DNA from: Paenibacillus glycanilyticus
GTDB taxonomy: Bacteria; Bacillota; Bacilli; Paenibacillales; Paenibacillaceae
Reading direction: 5' to 3'
Length of the DNA stretch: 64,000 nucleotides
NCBI RefSeq assembly: GCF_023715145.1
Contig: NZ_JAMBNP010000004.1
Coordinates: forward strand, 62,001-126,000
The translations under genes and the position numbers were made by a program. The first letter of the stretch is position 1. Each line of letters opens with the position of its first letter. Shown here one piece after another: positions 1-7,649 of the stretch. The notes beneath the pieces are model-generated. The model was not told the DNA's origin. It did not search any database and saw nothing but the letters and a program-made list of their open reading frames with translations.

Positions 1-372
1 GACATCTCCGCGGCCAACTAGCGCTCCAATGACGCCAGAGTTAGCCATATAACCGTTCCCGATTACGAGTGCAGCTTCACAGCCCTGCCATTCTGCCAGA
101 GCTTGCTCCAGGCGGTAGTAAGGCGTCCGGTTGCCAGTTACTAGACGTGAAGCCCCTGATCCGACACCTTCGGTTAACAGGGCTTCCCTCATCGCTTCGA
201 TGATAGCAGGATGGTCCGCGAGCCCAAGATAATTATTGGAAGAAAGATTAAGCAATGTGCGTTCGCTCCGCACCGTGTATCCGGGAAATTCGAGGTCGAT
301 GCGGCTATCCTGCAAAGAACGCTCTAGCGAAGCGGCTGACAATAATTTGAGTTCCTGATCCATCCATTGCAT
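1..372 (-). CDS. bioF: 8-amino-7-oxononanoate synthase (partial, N-terminal 124 residues)
   Basis: Last gene of the biotin operon visible here; it runs off the left edge, so only the N-terminus is present. BioF is the PLP enzyme that condenses a pimeloyl thioester with L-alanine to 8-amino-7-oxononanoate. Translating the minus strand from the ATG at 372 gives family landmarks: NNYLGLADHP near residue 50, then GSGASRLVTGN and, near the break, a GNGYMAN segment. The start lies 12 bases downstream of the bioB stop, with only a weak AAGG-like ribosome site; an ATG at 363 is an alternative. The PLP lysine lies outside the window. Identification is secure. Confidence 0.93.
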   Translation of the reverse strand, partial: MQWMDQELKLLSAASLERSLQDSRIDLEFPGYTVRSERTLLNLSSNNYLGLADHPAIIEAMREALLTEGVGSGASRLVTGNRTPYYRLEQALAEWQGCEAALVIGNGYMANSGVIGALVGRGDV

Positions 373-384
373 GGTGTCAGCGCC

Positions 385-1371
385 TTACAGAGCGTTCAAC
401 TCGATTTCGAATCCCAAATCTTCAATGATCTGATGATCGGCAGACACTTCTTGGCCGGCCGTCGTTAAGTAGTCGCCAACAAACAAAGAGTTTGCGGCAT
501 ATAGAGACAAAGGCTGCAAGGTTCGGAGATTTACTTCGCGGCCGCCGGCTACGCGGATTTCTTTAGAAGGACAAACCAGTCGGAATAAGGCCAGTACCTT
601 CAAAGCTTTCATCGATGGGGTGCGGCCCGCATGCTCCAGAGGAGTCCCCGGAATCGCGTTCAAGAAATTAATCGGGATCGAATCCGCGTCGAGTTCACGG
701 AGCGCAAAAGCCATTTCAACGATTTCTTGATGCGTCTCGCCCATGCCGATAATAAGGCCGGAGCAAGGAGACATGCCGTGCATCTTAACCTTCTCTACCG
801 TTTCAACACGCTGATCATAAGTATGGGTCGTAGTGATGGAAGGGTAATTCGCCTTACTCGTATTCAGATTGTGGTTGTAACGATGTACCCCCGCCTCGGC
901 AAGACGTTTCGCTTGTTCATCCTTCAGAATGCCCAGGCACGCGCAAATTTTCAACGGCATCGTCTCCCGAATTTCTATAACGGCATCAACGACTTGATTA
1001 AGCTCTTTATCCGTAGGGCCTTTCCCGGCTGCTACGATGCAATAGGTCCCGGCCTTGCGAGCCATTGCCTCACGTGCACCGGCAAGCAGCGTTTCTTTAT
1101 CAAGCATCGTATATTTGGGGACCGGCGCCGTCGAAACGATCGATTGCGAGCAATACCCGCAGTCCTCGGGGCAAAGGCCGCTTTTTGCGTTAATAATCAT
1201 GTTCAGCTTCACTTTTTTGCCGTAGAAATGCCTTCTCACCGTAAATGCGGCATTCATGATCAGAAGCACTTCATCATTGTCGGCTTCGAGTACGGAGAGC
1301 CCCTCCTCTAACGTCAAGCGTTCACCGTTTAGTGCTTTCGCGGCAAGGAATTGCCATTTTGTAGCTGTCAT
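385..1371 (-). CDS. bioB: Biotin synthase
   Basis: Radical-SAM enzyme that inserts sulfur into dethiobiotin. The SAM [4Fe-4S] motif CxxxCxxC is seen as GLCPEDCGYCSQS (cysteines about residues 67, 71 and 74). The family-typical YNHNLNTS and GLIIGMGET segments follow. I place the start at 1371 (MTATKWQF) because GAGGTGG lies eight bases upstream; an in-frame ATG at 1392 is also open, but its GGGAGG directly abuts the start codon. The 328-residue length is normal. The upstream bioD stop lies in this leader, so bioD and bioB are probably translationally linked. Regulated with the operon by BirA. Confidence 0.97.
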   Translation of the reverse strand: MTATKWQFLAAKALNGERLTLEEGLSVLEADNDEVLLIMNAAFTVRRHFYGKKVKLNMIINAKSGLCPEDCGYCSQSIVSTAPVPKYTMLDKETLLAGAREAMARKAGTYCIVAAGKGPTDKELNQVVDAVIEIRETMPLKICACLGILKDEQAKRLAEAGVHRYNHNLNTSKANYPSITTTHTYDQRVETVEKVKMHGMSPCSGLIIGMGETHQEIVEMAFALRELDADSIPINFLNAIPGTPLEHAGRTPSMKALKVLALFRLVCPSKEIRVAGGREVNLRTLQPLSLYAANSLFVGDYLTTAGQEVSADHQIIEDLGFEIELNAL

Positions 1372-1388
1372 ATTGCTATCCACCTCTA

Positions 1389-2138
1389 TCATCCTCCCAT
1401 GATTTGAACTGCTAATGCGTCCCTGATTGGTGCGAGCTCTATTCTTTCTCGAAATATAGGTATCAACGTCTCCGAATCCATTTCGTTATGAACATGCGTT
1501 AATCTGCCCAAGACCTTAAGTCCGCCGTATTGTTCGATAAGCTCTGCGTTCGTTGCGATACTCGGATCGTCAATCGCCTCCGCACTTTCGATGTCGTTCA
1601 TAATGACGCCAATGATGTCAATTCCCAATTGCTTAAGATAGGAAGCGGTTAATAGCGTGTGATTAATCGTACCTAGTCCGGATCTGGCAACGATCAACGC
1701 GGGCATCCGGAGTTCGGAAATGAAATCCGCCACAAGGGCGTCTTCGGTCAACGGTACGGCGACGCCGCCGGCGCCTTCGACGATTAAAGCCTGGTATCGA
1801 TCAATAAGCGGTGCTCCCGCGTTGATAAGCCCTTTTAACGTTAGCGTTACGCCGGACTGTTTGGCAGCTAGCATCGGAGTTACCGGGGCTTCGAATGTAA
1901 AAGGAGCAACGACCTCAGGCCGGTCCTCTATGCCCGCAAGATGCAAAAGTCTTTCGGCATCGGTTAATCCGCTTCCGATCTTTTCACCAGATTGGACGGG
2001 CTTCCATACGCCAATGTTCAACCCTTCGGCACGAAGCGAAGCGGCAATGGCTGCCGCCACTATTGTTTTTCCGACCCCTGTATCCGTGCCTGTCACGAAT
2101 AGCCCGGATAGGTTTGTTTTCGCAATGGCCTGGTTCAT
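1389..2138 (-). CDS. bioD: Dethiobiotin synthetase
   Basis: ATP-dependent carboxylase that closes the ureido ring of dethiobiotin from 7,8-diaminopelargonate and CO2. The P-loop GTDTGVGKT lies at residues 17-25, followed by the family-typical KPVQSG and VEGAGGVAVPL segments. At 249 residues it has normal length. It begins six bases after the bioA stop and ends in the leader of bioB, consistent with one transcript. Third enzyme of the late pathway encoded in this operon. No gene for pimeloyl-CoA formation (bioW, bioI) is visible, but the operon continues beyond the left edge. Confidence 0.97.
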   Translation of the reverse strand: MNQAIAKTNLSGLFVTGTDTGVGKTIVAAAIAASLRAEGLNIGVWKPVQSGEKIGSGLTDAERLLHLAGIEDRPEVVAPFTFEAPVTPMLAAKQSGVTLTLKGLINAGAPLIDRYQALIVEGAGGVAVPLTEDALVADFISELRMPALIVARSGLGTINHTLLTASYLKQLGIDIIGVIMNDIESAEAIDDPSIATNAELIEQYGGLKVLGRLTHVHNEMDSETLIPIFRERIELAPIRDALAVQIMGG

Positions 2139-2143
2139 TCCGC

Positions 2144-3499
2144 TTATCCGCCTTCGGTGACGTCAATTATGGATTTCGCCAAAATATCCGTCATAACATC
2201 TAGCTCGGCTTCCGTACTGGCGAGCGGAGGTATGAAGACCATCACGTTGCCCAGCGGCCTTGTCAGCATCCCGAGTTCCTTGGCTCGCTGAGTTGCGCGA
2301 ACGCCTATCCGTTCAGCCCACTCGTAGGGCTTGCGCGAAGCCTTATCCAAAACGAGTTCAATGCCTACCATGAGTCCCTTTTGCCGAATATCGCCGACAT
2401 GCGGCCGGTCCTTTAGCTTTGAGAGCTTTTGCTCGACGAATGCTGCCTTTGCCCCTACCCCTTCTATCATCCTGCGTTCTTCCATGAGCTTTAAGCTTGC
2501 CAAAGCGACTGCGCAGCCAAGCGGGTTGCCCGTAAAGGAATGTCCATGGAAAAAGGTCTTTTGTTCCTCATAATCAGCGTAAAAGGCTTGGTATACTTCA
2601 TCCGTTGTCAGCGTCGCTGCCACGGGCAAATAGCCACCGGTAAGACCTTTTCCGACAACCATCAAATCCGGACTTACATCCTCGAGATCGCAGGCAAACA
2701 TAGCACCCGTCCGGCCAAAACCCGTTGCAACCTCGTCGGCTATCAGGAGCACATCATGCTGTCGGCATAAGACGGCCATCTCGCGCAAACAGCTTGGCGG
2801 CATCGTAATGATGCCGCTTGCACCTTGAACAATCGGCTCCACGATCAGCGCTGCAATCTCCTCTGCGCGTGTCTCGAGCAGATTGCGAAGTGCGGTTAAC
2901 GTTGCCTCCAATGCCATCTCCTCGCCGCCTTCATGGCGGTATGCGTTAGGATAGGGAATGACGTGCGAAGGAAATAACATGGGACGGAAAACTTCGTGAT
3001 AGAGCGGAATCGCGCCGACGCTCACGGCTCCGATCGTATCCCCGTGGTACGCTTGATTCATTGTGATGAAAGTCTTTTTGTTATTTACTCCTTTATTTTT
3101 CCAGTACTGAAACGCCATTTTGATTGCGATCTCAACGCCGGTTGCTCCTGAATCAGAGTAGAAAACTTTATTTAGACCCCTCGGCGCAATACCCGCCAGC
3201 TTCTCCGCCAGTACAATTGCGGGTCGATTAGCCATTCCGAGTAAGGTTGAATGAGCAACTTTGCTTAACTGATCCGTGATCGCCTGATTTAATTCCGGCA
3301 CATTATGGCCATGTACATTAAGCCAGACAGAGGAGAAGCCGTCGTAATAAGCGCGTCCCTGCACGTCATAGAGTTTGATTCCCTCACCGCGATCAATGAT
3401 AAGCGGATCAGAGGATATGTAGTCTTTCATCTGAGTGAAAGGATTCCACAAGTAATCCTTATTTAGGTTAGCAAGCCGTTCGTAGTCTGTTAGCATCAT
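2144..3499 (-). CDS. bioA: Adenosylmethionine-8-amino-7-oxononanoate aminotransferase
   Basis: First gene of the biotin operon: a class-III PLP aminotransferase converting KAPA to DAPA. It carries the BioA N-terminal signature LWNPFTQMKDY, the motif IADEVATGFGRTG and the PLP lysine in VVGKGLTGGYLP (about residue 284). The frame stays open to 3553, but that would start inside the BirA operator; I choose the double ATG at 3499/3496, preceded by GGATGGTG. Length is then about 451 residues, normal for the family. Repression by biotin-loaded BirA is expected from the operator at 3518-3555. Confidence 0.96.
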   Translation of the reverse strand: MMLTDYERLANLNKDYLWNPFTQMKDYISSDPLIIDRGEGIKLYDVQGRAYYDGFSSVWLNVHGHNVPELNQAITDQLSKVAHSTLLGMANRPAIVLAEKLAGIAPRGLNKVFYSDSGATGVEIAIKMAFQYWKNKGVNNKKTFITMNQAYHGDTIGAVSVGAIPLYHEVFRPMLFPSHVIPYPNAYRHEGGEEMALEATLTALRNLLETRAEEIAALIVEPIVQGASGIITMPPSCLREMAVLCRQHDVLLIADEVATGFGRTGAMFACDLEDVSPDLMVVGKGLTGGYLPVAATLTTDEVYQAFYADYEEQKTFFHGHSFTGNPLGCAVALASLKLMEERRMIEGVGAKAAFVEQKLSKLKDRPHVGDIRQKGLMVGIELVLDKASRKPYEWAERIGVRATQRAKELGMLTRPLGNVMVFIPPLASTEAELDVMTDILAKSIIDVTEGG

Positions 3500-3517
3500 G
3501 TTCACCATCCACATTTT

Positions 3518-3555
3518 AATTGTTAACCTAAGTTCGCGTTTACAGGTTAACAATT
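3518..3555 (-). promoter_or_regulatory. BirA (biotin repressor) operator
   Basis: Perfect inverted repeat: AATTGTTAACC (3518-3528) and GGTTAACAATT (3545-3555) separated by 16 bases. This matches the known Firmicute BirA site (TTGTTAACC, about 15-16 bases, GGTTAACAA). It lies between the bio promoter and the bioA start and covers the expected transcription start. Confidence 0.95.
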
Positions 3556-3559
3556 AGCA

Positions 3560-3588
3560 ATACTAGCAGATCGATACTTCGATGTAAA
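3560..3588 (-). promoter_or_regulatory. Sigma-A promoter of the bio operon
   Basis: On the minus strand a -35 TTTACA (3583-3588), a 17-base spacer and a -10 TAGTAT (3560-3565). Transcription would start inside the BirA operator just downstream, which fits simple repression. Confidence 0.75.
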
Positions 3589-3595
3589 GAGAATA

Positions 3596-3623
3596 GCCCT
3601 TTTGCTAGGTTTGGCAAAAGGGC
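3596..3623. terminator. Inverted repeat, possible terminator of the tetR unit
   Basis: Ten-base-pair perfect stem GCCCTTTTGC / GCAAAAGGGC with an 8-base loop. It lies downstream of the leftward tetR gene and just upstream of the bio promoter. The run after it on the minus strand is only moderately T-rich, so termination is plausible rather than certain. Confidence 0.5.
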
Positions 3624-3651
3624 GGAGTATTCAATTTATTGCATGACACGA

Positions 3652-3682
3652 ACAGCCTCCCTTGTCCATCAAGGGAGGCTGT
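3652..3682. terminator. Strong 13-bp hairpin after tetR
   Basis: Perfect stem ACAGCCTCCCTTG / CAAGGGAGGCTGT with a 5-base loop, about 30 bases downstream of the tetR stop. No T-run follows on the minus strand; a T-run precedes it instead. It may act together with the hairpin at 3596-3623, insulating bio from tetR. Confidence 0.5.
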
Positions 3683-3712
3683 TGTATTGTACAAAAAAAA
3701 TGGGCTGGAACA

Positions 3713-4321
3713 TCATTGGAGACCCTTTATTAGGGCATCCACGTACTTTTCGCTCTCTTTCCCCATGTCATAGCCGGCTTCGGATAGACACCAAGTGATA
3801 CAGGCTCCAGTCAAGAAAGAGTAAACATAATTAACGATTTCTTCCGTGGACAAGTCTTTGCTGAATAGGGACTGCGTTCTCCCCTCTTCAATAGCTTCGT
3901 ATAACAGTTCCTGTTTTATGCAGTCACTGAAAAACGAGGTTTCGGTTGAGTTAAGGGAAAGGTAGACAACGAAAGTGAGCTTAGTGAGCTCTTCGCCGAC
4001 GGTTGAAGGAAAACCCAGCGCAACCATCATAAAGGTTTTAAGTTTGTCTGCCGGATTCGCGTCTTTATTCTCTTGCACGTACTTCCCGAAATGCTCGTCC
4101 ATGTATTCGGACATATCGTCCCGGTACAGCTTCCTAACGATGTCTTCTTTGGATTTATAGTATATATAAAAAGTCCCTTTGGATATCTCGCACTTTTCGC
4201 AAATTTCATCGACCGTCACTTTGTTATATCCCTTGGACAGGATAAGCTCCTTGGCAATGGCGAATATTTTTTTCTTCGTCGCTTTCCCTTTCAGATGGCG
4301 ACTTGTTTCTTTTTCCAACAT
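3713..4321 (-). CDS. TetR/AcrR family transcriptional regulator
   Basis: A 202-residue regulator with an N-terminal TetR helix-turn-helix (about residues 12-60, including CEISKGTFYIYYKSKEDI) and a variable ligand-binding C-terminal half. The start at 4321 has GGAGGGG nine bases upstream. It is transcribed away from the oxidoreductase gene at 4466, and three similar palindromes lie between the two, so it most likely represses that gene and possibly itself. The ligand cannot be predicted. Confidence 0.9.
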   Translation of the reverse strand: MLEKETSRHLKGKATKKKIFAIAKELILSKGYNKVTVDEICEKCEISKGTFYIYYKSKEDIVRKLYRDDMSEYMDEHFGKYVQENKDANPADKLKTFMMVALGFPSTVGEELTKLTFVVYLSLNSTETSFFSDCIKQELLYEAIEEGRTQSLFSKDLSTEEIVNYVYSFLTGACITWCLSEAGYDMGKESEKYVDALIKGLQ

Positions 4322-4343
4322 CCCATATCCCCTCCACGATTAA

Positions 4344-4372
4344 ACTATAACGCATGCTTGGGGAATTGACAA
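4344..4372 (-). promoter_or_regulatory. Promoter of the tetR gene
   Basis: Minus-strand -35 TTGTCA (4367-4372), 17-base spacer, -10 TATAGT (4344-4349). Its -35 overlaps the -35 of the divergent promoter at 4366-4394, so the two polymerase sites should be mutually exclusive. Confidence 0.7.
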
Positions 4373-4394
4373 ACAAATATGACCGCAGTATTAT
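4366..4394 (+). promoter_or_regulatory. Promoter of the oxidoreductase gene
   Basis: Near-consensus sigma-A promoter: TTGACA (4366-4371), 17-base spacer, TATTAT (4389-4394). Operator-like palindromes cover its spacer, -10 and start region. Confidence 0.8.
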
Positions 4395-4419
4395 GACTGT
4401 AGTCATATGACCGCGGTCA
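4380..4419. promoter_or_regulatory. Three phased palindromic operators (TGACYGNRGTCA type)
   Basis: TGACCGCAGTA (4380-4390, imperfect), TGACTGTAGTCA (4394-4405) and TGACCGCGGTCA (4408-4419) begin exactly 14 bases apart. The last two are 12-base palindromes, the third perfect. They overlap the -10 and start region of the rightward promoter. The likely binding protein is the adjacent TetR product; that is inference. Confidence 0.75.
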
Positions 4420-4465
4420 CATATGGCTGACACAATACAAACACGAAGAAAGAAGGTTATGCAAT

Positions 4466-5326
4466 ATGAAAATCGCTATCGTCGGAACAGGCAACGTTGG
4501 AGGTAGTCTAGCTCGGACTTTCGCTCAAAAAGGACATACTGTAACGATCGCCAATTCGAGTAATTCCCCCGCGCTTCATGAATTAGCCAAGGAGACGGGA
4601 GCAACGGCGGCAACGGTCCAGGACGTCGCTATTGCAGCCGATGTCGTTATTATCGCCATTCCTACAAAAGCAATTCCTAATCTGCCCGCTGGATTCCTCG
4701 ATCGAACTGCTCCGGGAGCGGTCGTCGTTGATGCCGGCAATTACTATCCGTTGCACCGCGATGGCGCAATTGAGCCGATCGAGAACGGTTTGCCCGAAAG
4801 CCGCTGGGTTGAGCAGCAAATCAAGCATCCGGTCATCAAAGCGTTTAATGCCACGAACTGGTATAACTTGACGGAAGAAATTCAGTCGAAACTTCCGAGT
4901 CGATTGGCTTTGCCCGTGTCCGGCGATGACGCTGCAGCTAAGGCGATCGTATCCGAGTTGGTAGCCGAGGCAGGTTTTATTCCCGTAGATGCCGGCAGTC
5001 TGGACGAATCATGGCGTCAACAGCCGGGATCGCCGGCCTATTGCACGGATCTTGGCGCAGAAGATCTTCGTAAAGCTCTATCCCAAGCGACCCGGGAGCG
5101 GAAGCCGGAATCGTCTGGCGTCCGTGCAAGCGAAGAAGAACTGAAAGCGGCACAGGAGATGCAAGTTGCGTTCTTTCAGAGCTTCGACCAGGCCATTCAA
5201 GTTCTGGCGGAATCGAACCAATGGACTGAAGCGGCAGCAACTAAGGGAATCGTCGATCAATTTATGTCGGGCAAAAATCCCGCAGATATTCTGGCATACG
5301 TATTTGAGCATAAACGATTGGATTAA
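4466..5326 (+). CDS. NAD(P)-binding oxidoreductase, F420-dependent NADP reductase-like
   Basis: A 286-residue soluble protein with a Rossmann fold at the N-terminus: the dinucleotide loop is GTGNVGGSLA (residues 7-16). The next 190 residues resemble the coenzyme-F420-dependent NADP oxidoreductase family (KAFNATNWYNL, VSGDDAAAKAIV). About 80 further C-terminal residues contain mixed helices. Many Firmicute members probably use ordinary nicotinamide cofactors, so the substrate is unknown. AGAAGG precedes the ATG. It is the only rightward gene of its unit and appears controlled by the divergent TetR regulator. A redox stress or xenobiotic response is possible but unproven. Confidence 0.85.
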   Translation: MKIAIVGTGNVGGSLARTFAQKGHTVTIANSSNSPALHELAKETGATAATVQDVAIAADVVIIAIPTKAIPNLPAGFLDRTAPGAVVVDAGNYYPLHRDGAIEPIENGLPESRWVEQQIKHPVIKAFNATNWYNLTEEIQSKLPSRLALPVSGDDAAAKAIVSELVAEAGFIPVDAGSLDESWRQQPGSPAYCTDLGAEDLRKALSQATRERKPESSGVRASEEELKAAQEMQVAFFQSFDQAIQVLAESNQWTEAAATKGIVDQFMSGKNPADILAYVFEHKRLD

Positions 5327-5412
5327 GTAAGGATTAAGGACAAGGGAAAAGATGAAGTTTGTCATTCTAACATCCTTCTTAAAAGAACCAAAGATAAATC
5401 CAAATTCAAGGA

Positions 5413-5445
5413 AAGAGCCCCCTGTTTATGGTGGGGCTCTTCTCC
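5413..5445 (+). terminator. Terminator after the oxidoreductase gene
   Basis: Stem AAGAGCCCC / GGGGCTCTT with an 11-base loop, followed by a short pyrimidine-rich stretch. The rest of 5327-5619 holds no convincing gene. Confidence 0.6.
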
Positions 5446-5619
5446 TTATAGCCCATCTGCCCGTGAATGGCGGTAGAAATATTGTTTTCTCATATCGTAG
5501 AGCTGCAGCTGCAGCTTTAGGCTTTTATAAATGGGCGCTCTGCCCTTGTGACATTGACCTATATACGGAATATCTTAGTACCGAGAGCATCGCCAAGACG
5601 GTTGCAAGGAGAATTTATC

Positions 5620-6345
5620 ATGGCATACTACCATCCCTTTAGCCGGGGCAGCGCCTGGCAGCAAGGTCTCGATTATTTTCCGAGAGGTCCTGTTAATTTA
5701 TTCGCAAGGTTTATTAGCCCCAATCCTATAACTTCGGCAAATTCCGTTCAGCGGTTTCCTTCCATCCATCCAACGGCTTTTCTAGGTCCTTTCACCAGTG
5801 TAATAGGCGATGTGCATATCTCTGATCAAGTGTTCGTTGCGCCTACCGCAACGCTACGTGCGGATGAAGGAACGCCATTCTTTATCGGCTCAAGCTCAAA
5901 TATTCAGGATGGCGTGATTTTGCACGGATTAGCAAATCAACATGTACAGGTGTCCAACAAGTCGTACTCGATCTACATTGGCAATAGAGCCTCTATTGCT
6001 CACGGGGCCATCATTCACGGTCCCTGCCTGATTGAAGATGATGTATTCGTCGGCTTCAAGGCTATTGTCTTTAATGCGCATATCGGGCAAGGCTCCTACA
6101 TCTCCAATGATGCGCTTTTGACCAACGGTGTGCGATTAGCACCCAATCGGTTTGTCCCTCCAGGCGCGCATATTGACACCCAGGCCAAGGCCGATTCGCT
6201 TGGTTCTGTACCTAAGGATGCCGAAGAGCTAGCCGAGCAAGTTATCCGTGTTTATTCGGAATTCCCTCCCTCCTATGACGCCATGTTTGGCACTCGACGC
6301 TGCTCCTGCGGAATAGCATATAACCATGAGAAATTATTACGATAA
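5620..6345 (+). CDS. Gamma-class carbonic anhydrase-like hexapeptide-repeat protein
   Basis: A 241-residue protein built mainly of left-handed beta-helix hexapeptide repeats, as in Cam carbonic anhydrase and the CcmM N-terminus. Three histidines match the zinc ligands of the family: H102 in GVILHG and H128/H133 in SIAHGAIIHG, with the five-residue spacing of Cam. It could hydrate CO2 or be an inactive relative. The start at 5620 is set by AAGGAG eight bases upstream; the frame extends further upstream without a ribosome site. It is monocistronic, with a terminator at 6350-6389. No signal peptide is seen. Confidence 0.83.
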   Translation: MAYYHPFSRGSAWQQGLDYFPRGPVNLFARFISPNPITSANSVQRFPSIHPTAFLGPFTSVIGDVHISDQVFVAPTATLRADEGTPFFIGSSSNIQDGVILHGLANQHVQVSNKSYSIYIGNRASIAHGAIIHGPCLIEDDVFVGFKAIVFNAHIGQGSYISNDALLTNGVRLAPNRFVPPGAHIDTQAKADSLGSVPKDAEELAEQVIRVYSEFPPSYDAMFGTRRCSCGIAYNHEKLLR

Positions 6346-6349
6346 AAAG

Positions 6350-6389
6350 AATGGCCGGGCATCCTCCACGCAGGAATTTCCCGGCCATT
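6350..6389. terminator. Terminator between convergent genes
   Basis: Ten-base-pair stem AATGGCCGGG / CCCGGCCATT with a 20-base loop, between the carbonic-anhydrase-like gene and the leftward GIY-YIG gene. Confidence 0.65.
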
Positions 6390-6419
6390 TAGAACAGAAT
6401 GCACGTATGTCACTTTAAC

Positions 6420-6953
6420 TTAATCGGTCTGGAGCACTTCGTCCTCGCACTCTTTTATATAACGTTTATGCCGGTCTTTCATCGGTTCTGCAACATGCTC
6501 TTTACGAAAAAGAGGCTCTTCCTCGATACAAAGGAACATCTCAACAAGCTTTAGGTTTTCTTCCCCCTCAAACTCAACGATATGTACCTCTTCTAATAGG
6601 ACCGTCGCTTTCACACTGTCCAGAAAACTAGCCGTGTCATAGTGAATAACTCCATCATACCCCAATTCCTTCATGTTTTTTTGGAAATCGGGATCCAAAT
6701 GACGTTTGCTGATTTGAGATTGAATGGATTTCCCAACCCCACCATTTGCCCCGGATATGCCTATATAAAGGATCTTTTTCTGAGAGCAATAACTCGTCTG
6801 GCCATAAAAAATATAAAGGCCGGGAAAATTCAAGTCGAATATTTCTCTCTTGTTTTCAATGGACACTTCATATACTTTAGCCGGAAGAATGGCTTTTGAT
6901 TTCGAATATTGCTTCTGAAATCCTCTGAGAAGCGCTTCTAATATGATATCCAT
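6420..6953 (-). CDS. GIY-YIG domain protein
   Basis: A 177-residue protein whose centre reads FPGLYIFYG, then KKILYIGISG and GKSIQSQISKRH, the signature of the GIY-YIG nuclease fold (GIY-like strand, YIG strand, basic helix). The C-terminal 80 residues are acidic and unassigned (EEVHIVEFEGEE). Start chosen at 6953, with AGGAGAGGGTG upstream; the longer frame to 7070 lacks a ribosome site and overlaps the next gene. It is not a UvrC, homing endonuclease or UPF0213 protein as far as I can see. Function unknown; nuclease activity is only inferred from the fold. Confidence 0.72.
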   Translation of the reverse strand: MDIILEALLRGFQKQYSKSKAILPAKVYEVSIENKREIFDLNFPGLYIFYGQTSYCSQKKILYIGISGANGGVGKSIQSQISKRHLDPDFQKNMKELGYDGVIHYDTASFLDSVKATVLLEEVHIVEFEGEENLKLVEMFLCIEEEPLFRKEHVAEPMKDRHKRYIKECEDEVLQTD

Positions 6954-6994
6954 GTGAGTGAACACCCTCTCCTGGAACAAACCTGACCGTTGCC

Positions 6995-7456
6995 TTAAAT
7001 GAATTCTAAACCGTAATACGCAGCTGCCGCGAATAGTACGGTCCAGAAAGCAAGGCTCGTCGTCATCCACGCGATGACGTTTTTACGCGGTGCTTTAAAA
7101 AGCATGGCGAATACGACTGCGACTTCCGTTCCGATAAGCAGCGGACCGAGTAGGGACAGGCCGGGCAGTCCATACTTTACGAACAATTTATGCGCGCGTT
7201 TGCTTTTTTTGCTCTCCTGCAGCTGCCTCTCGTCGACATTGCGTTTTTTGTTTCTCCACTCCTGCCACCTATGGAAAAGGAAGACAATCAGCATTACGGT
7301 CAGCCAATTGCCCGTAAATGCAAGAATGGTTGACCAGATCGGGTGTAAACCAAGCGCAATGGCCAACACGACAACCGTCGCAGACTCAATCCAGGGCAGA
7401 GCCGACAAGATGAAAACCGCGAAATATGACCAATCTTTAAGATATTCCTCAAGCAT
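6995..7456 (-). CDS. Small multidrug export family membrane protein
   Basis: About 153 residues with several hydrophobic segments (SYFAVFILSALPWIESATVV near the N-terminus, then LAFTGNWLTVMLIVFLF, LSLLGPLLIGTEVAVVFAML and a C-terminal segment). The PWIE and LLIGTEVAV motifs fit the Pfam small multi-drug export family, whose transport role is poorly established. Start at 7456 is supported by GAGGAGGT seven bases upstream; a longer frame to 7480 is less likely. It lies upstream of the GIY-YIG gene in the same direction with a 41-base gap, so they may be cotranscribed. Confidence 0.78.
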   Translation of the reverse strand: MLEEYLKDWSYFAVFILSALPWIESATVVVLAIALGLHPIWSTILAFTGNWLTVMLIVFLFHRWQEWRNKKRNVDERQLQESKKSKRAHKLFVKYGLPGLSLLGPLLIGTEVAVVFAMLFKAPRKNVIAWMTTSLAFWTVLFAAAAYYGLEFI

Positions 7457-7649
7457 TATGGACCTCCTCATCATCTGCACCTTTTCAGGATTCTTATATA
7501 TATTTTGGTTTGGGCAAGAACTTGATCTTCATAAATAAAAACCGCGATATTCATTCAGCATATAGCTGCTCCAACCGCAAATGTAGTGACAAATTCCCTT
7601 TCTCTCTGTATGATTGTGATGGAATTATTTGGTGAGGATGTGTATCTAT

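Noticed and set aside
631-1311. Long open frame on the plus strand over bioB (226 codons)
   Set aside because: It lies antisense inside bioB, has no ribosome site and shows no protein-family features.
5352-5642. 96-codon plus-strand frame before the carbonic-anhydrase-like gene
   Set aside because: It spans the terminator at 5413-5445 and overlaps the next start; composition is not protein-like.
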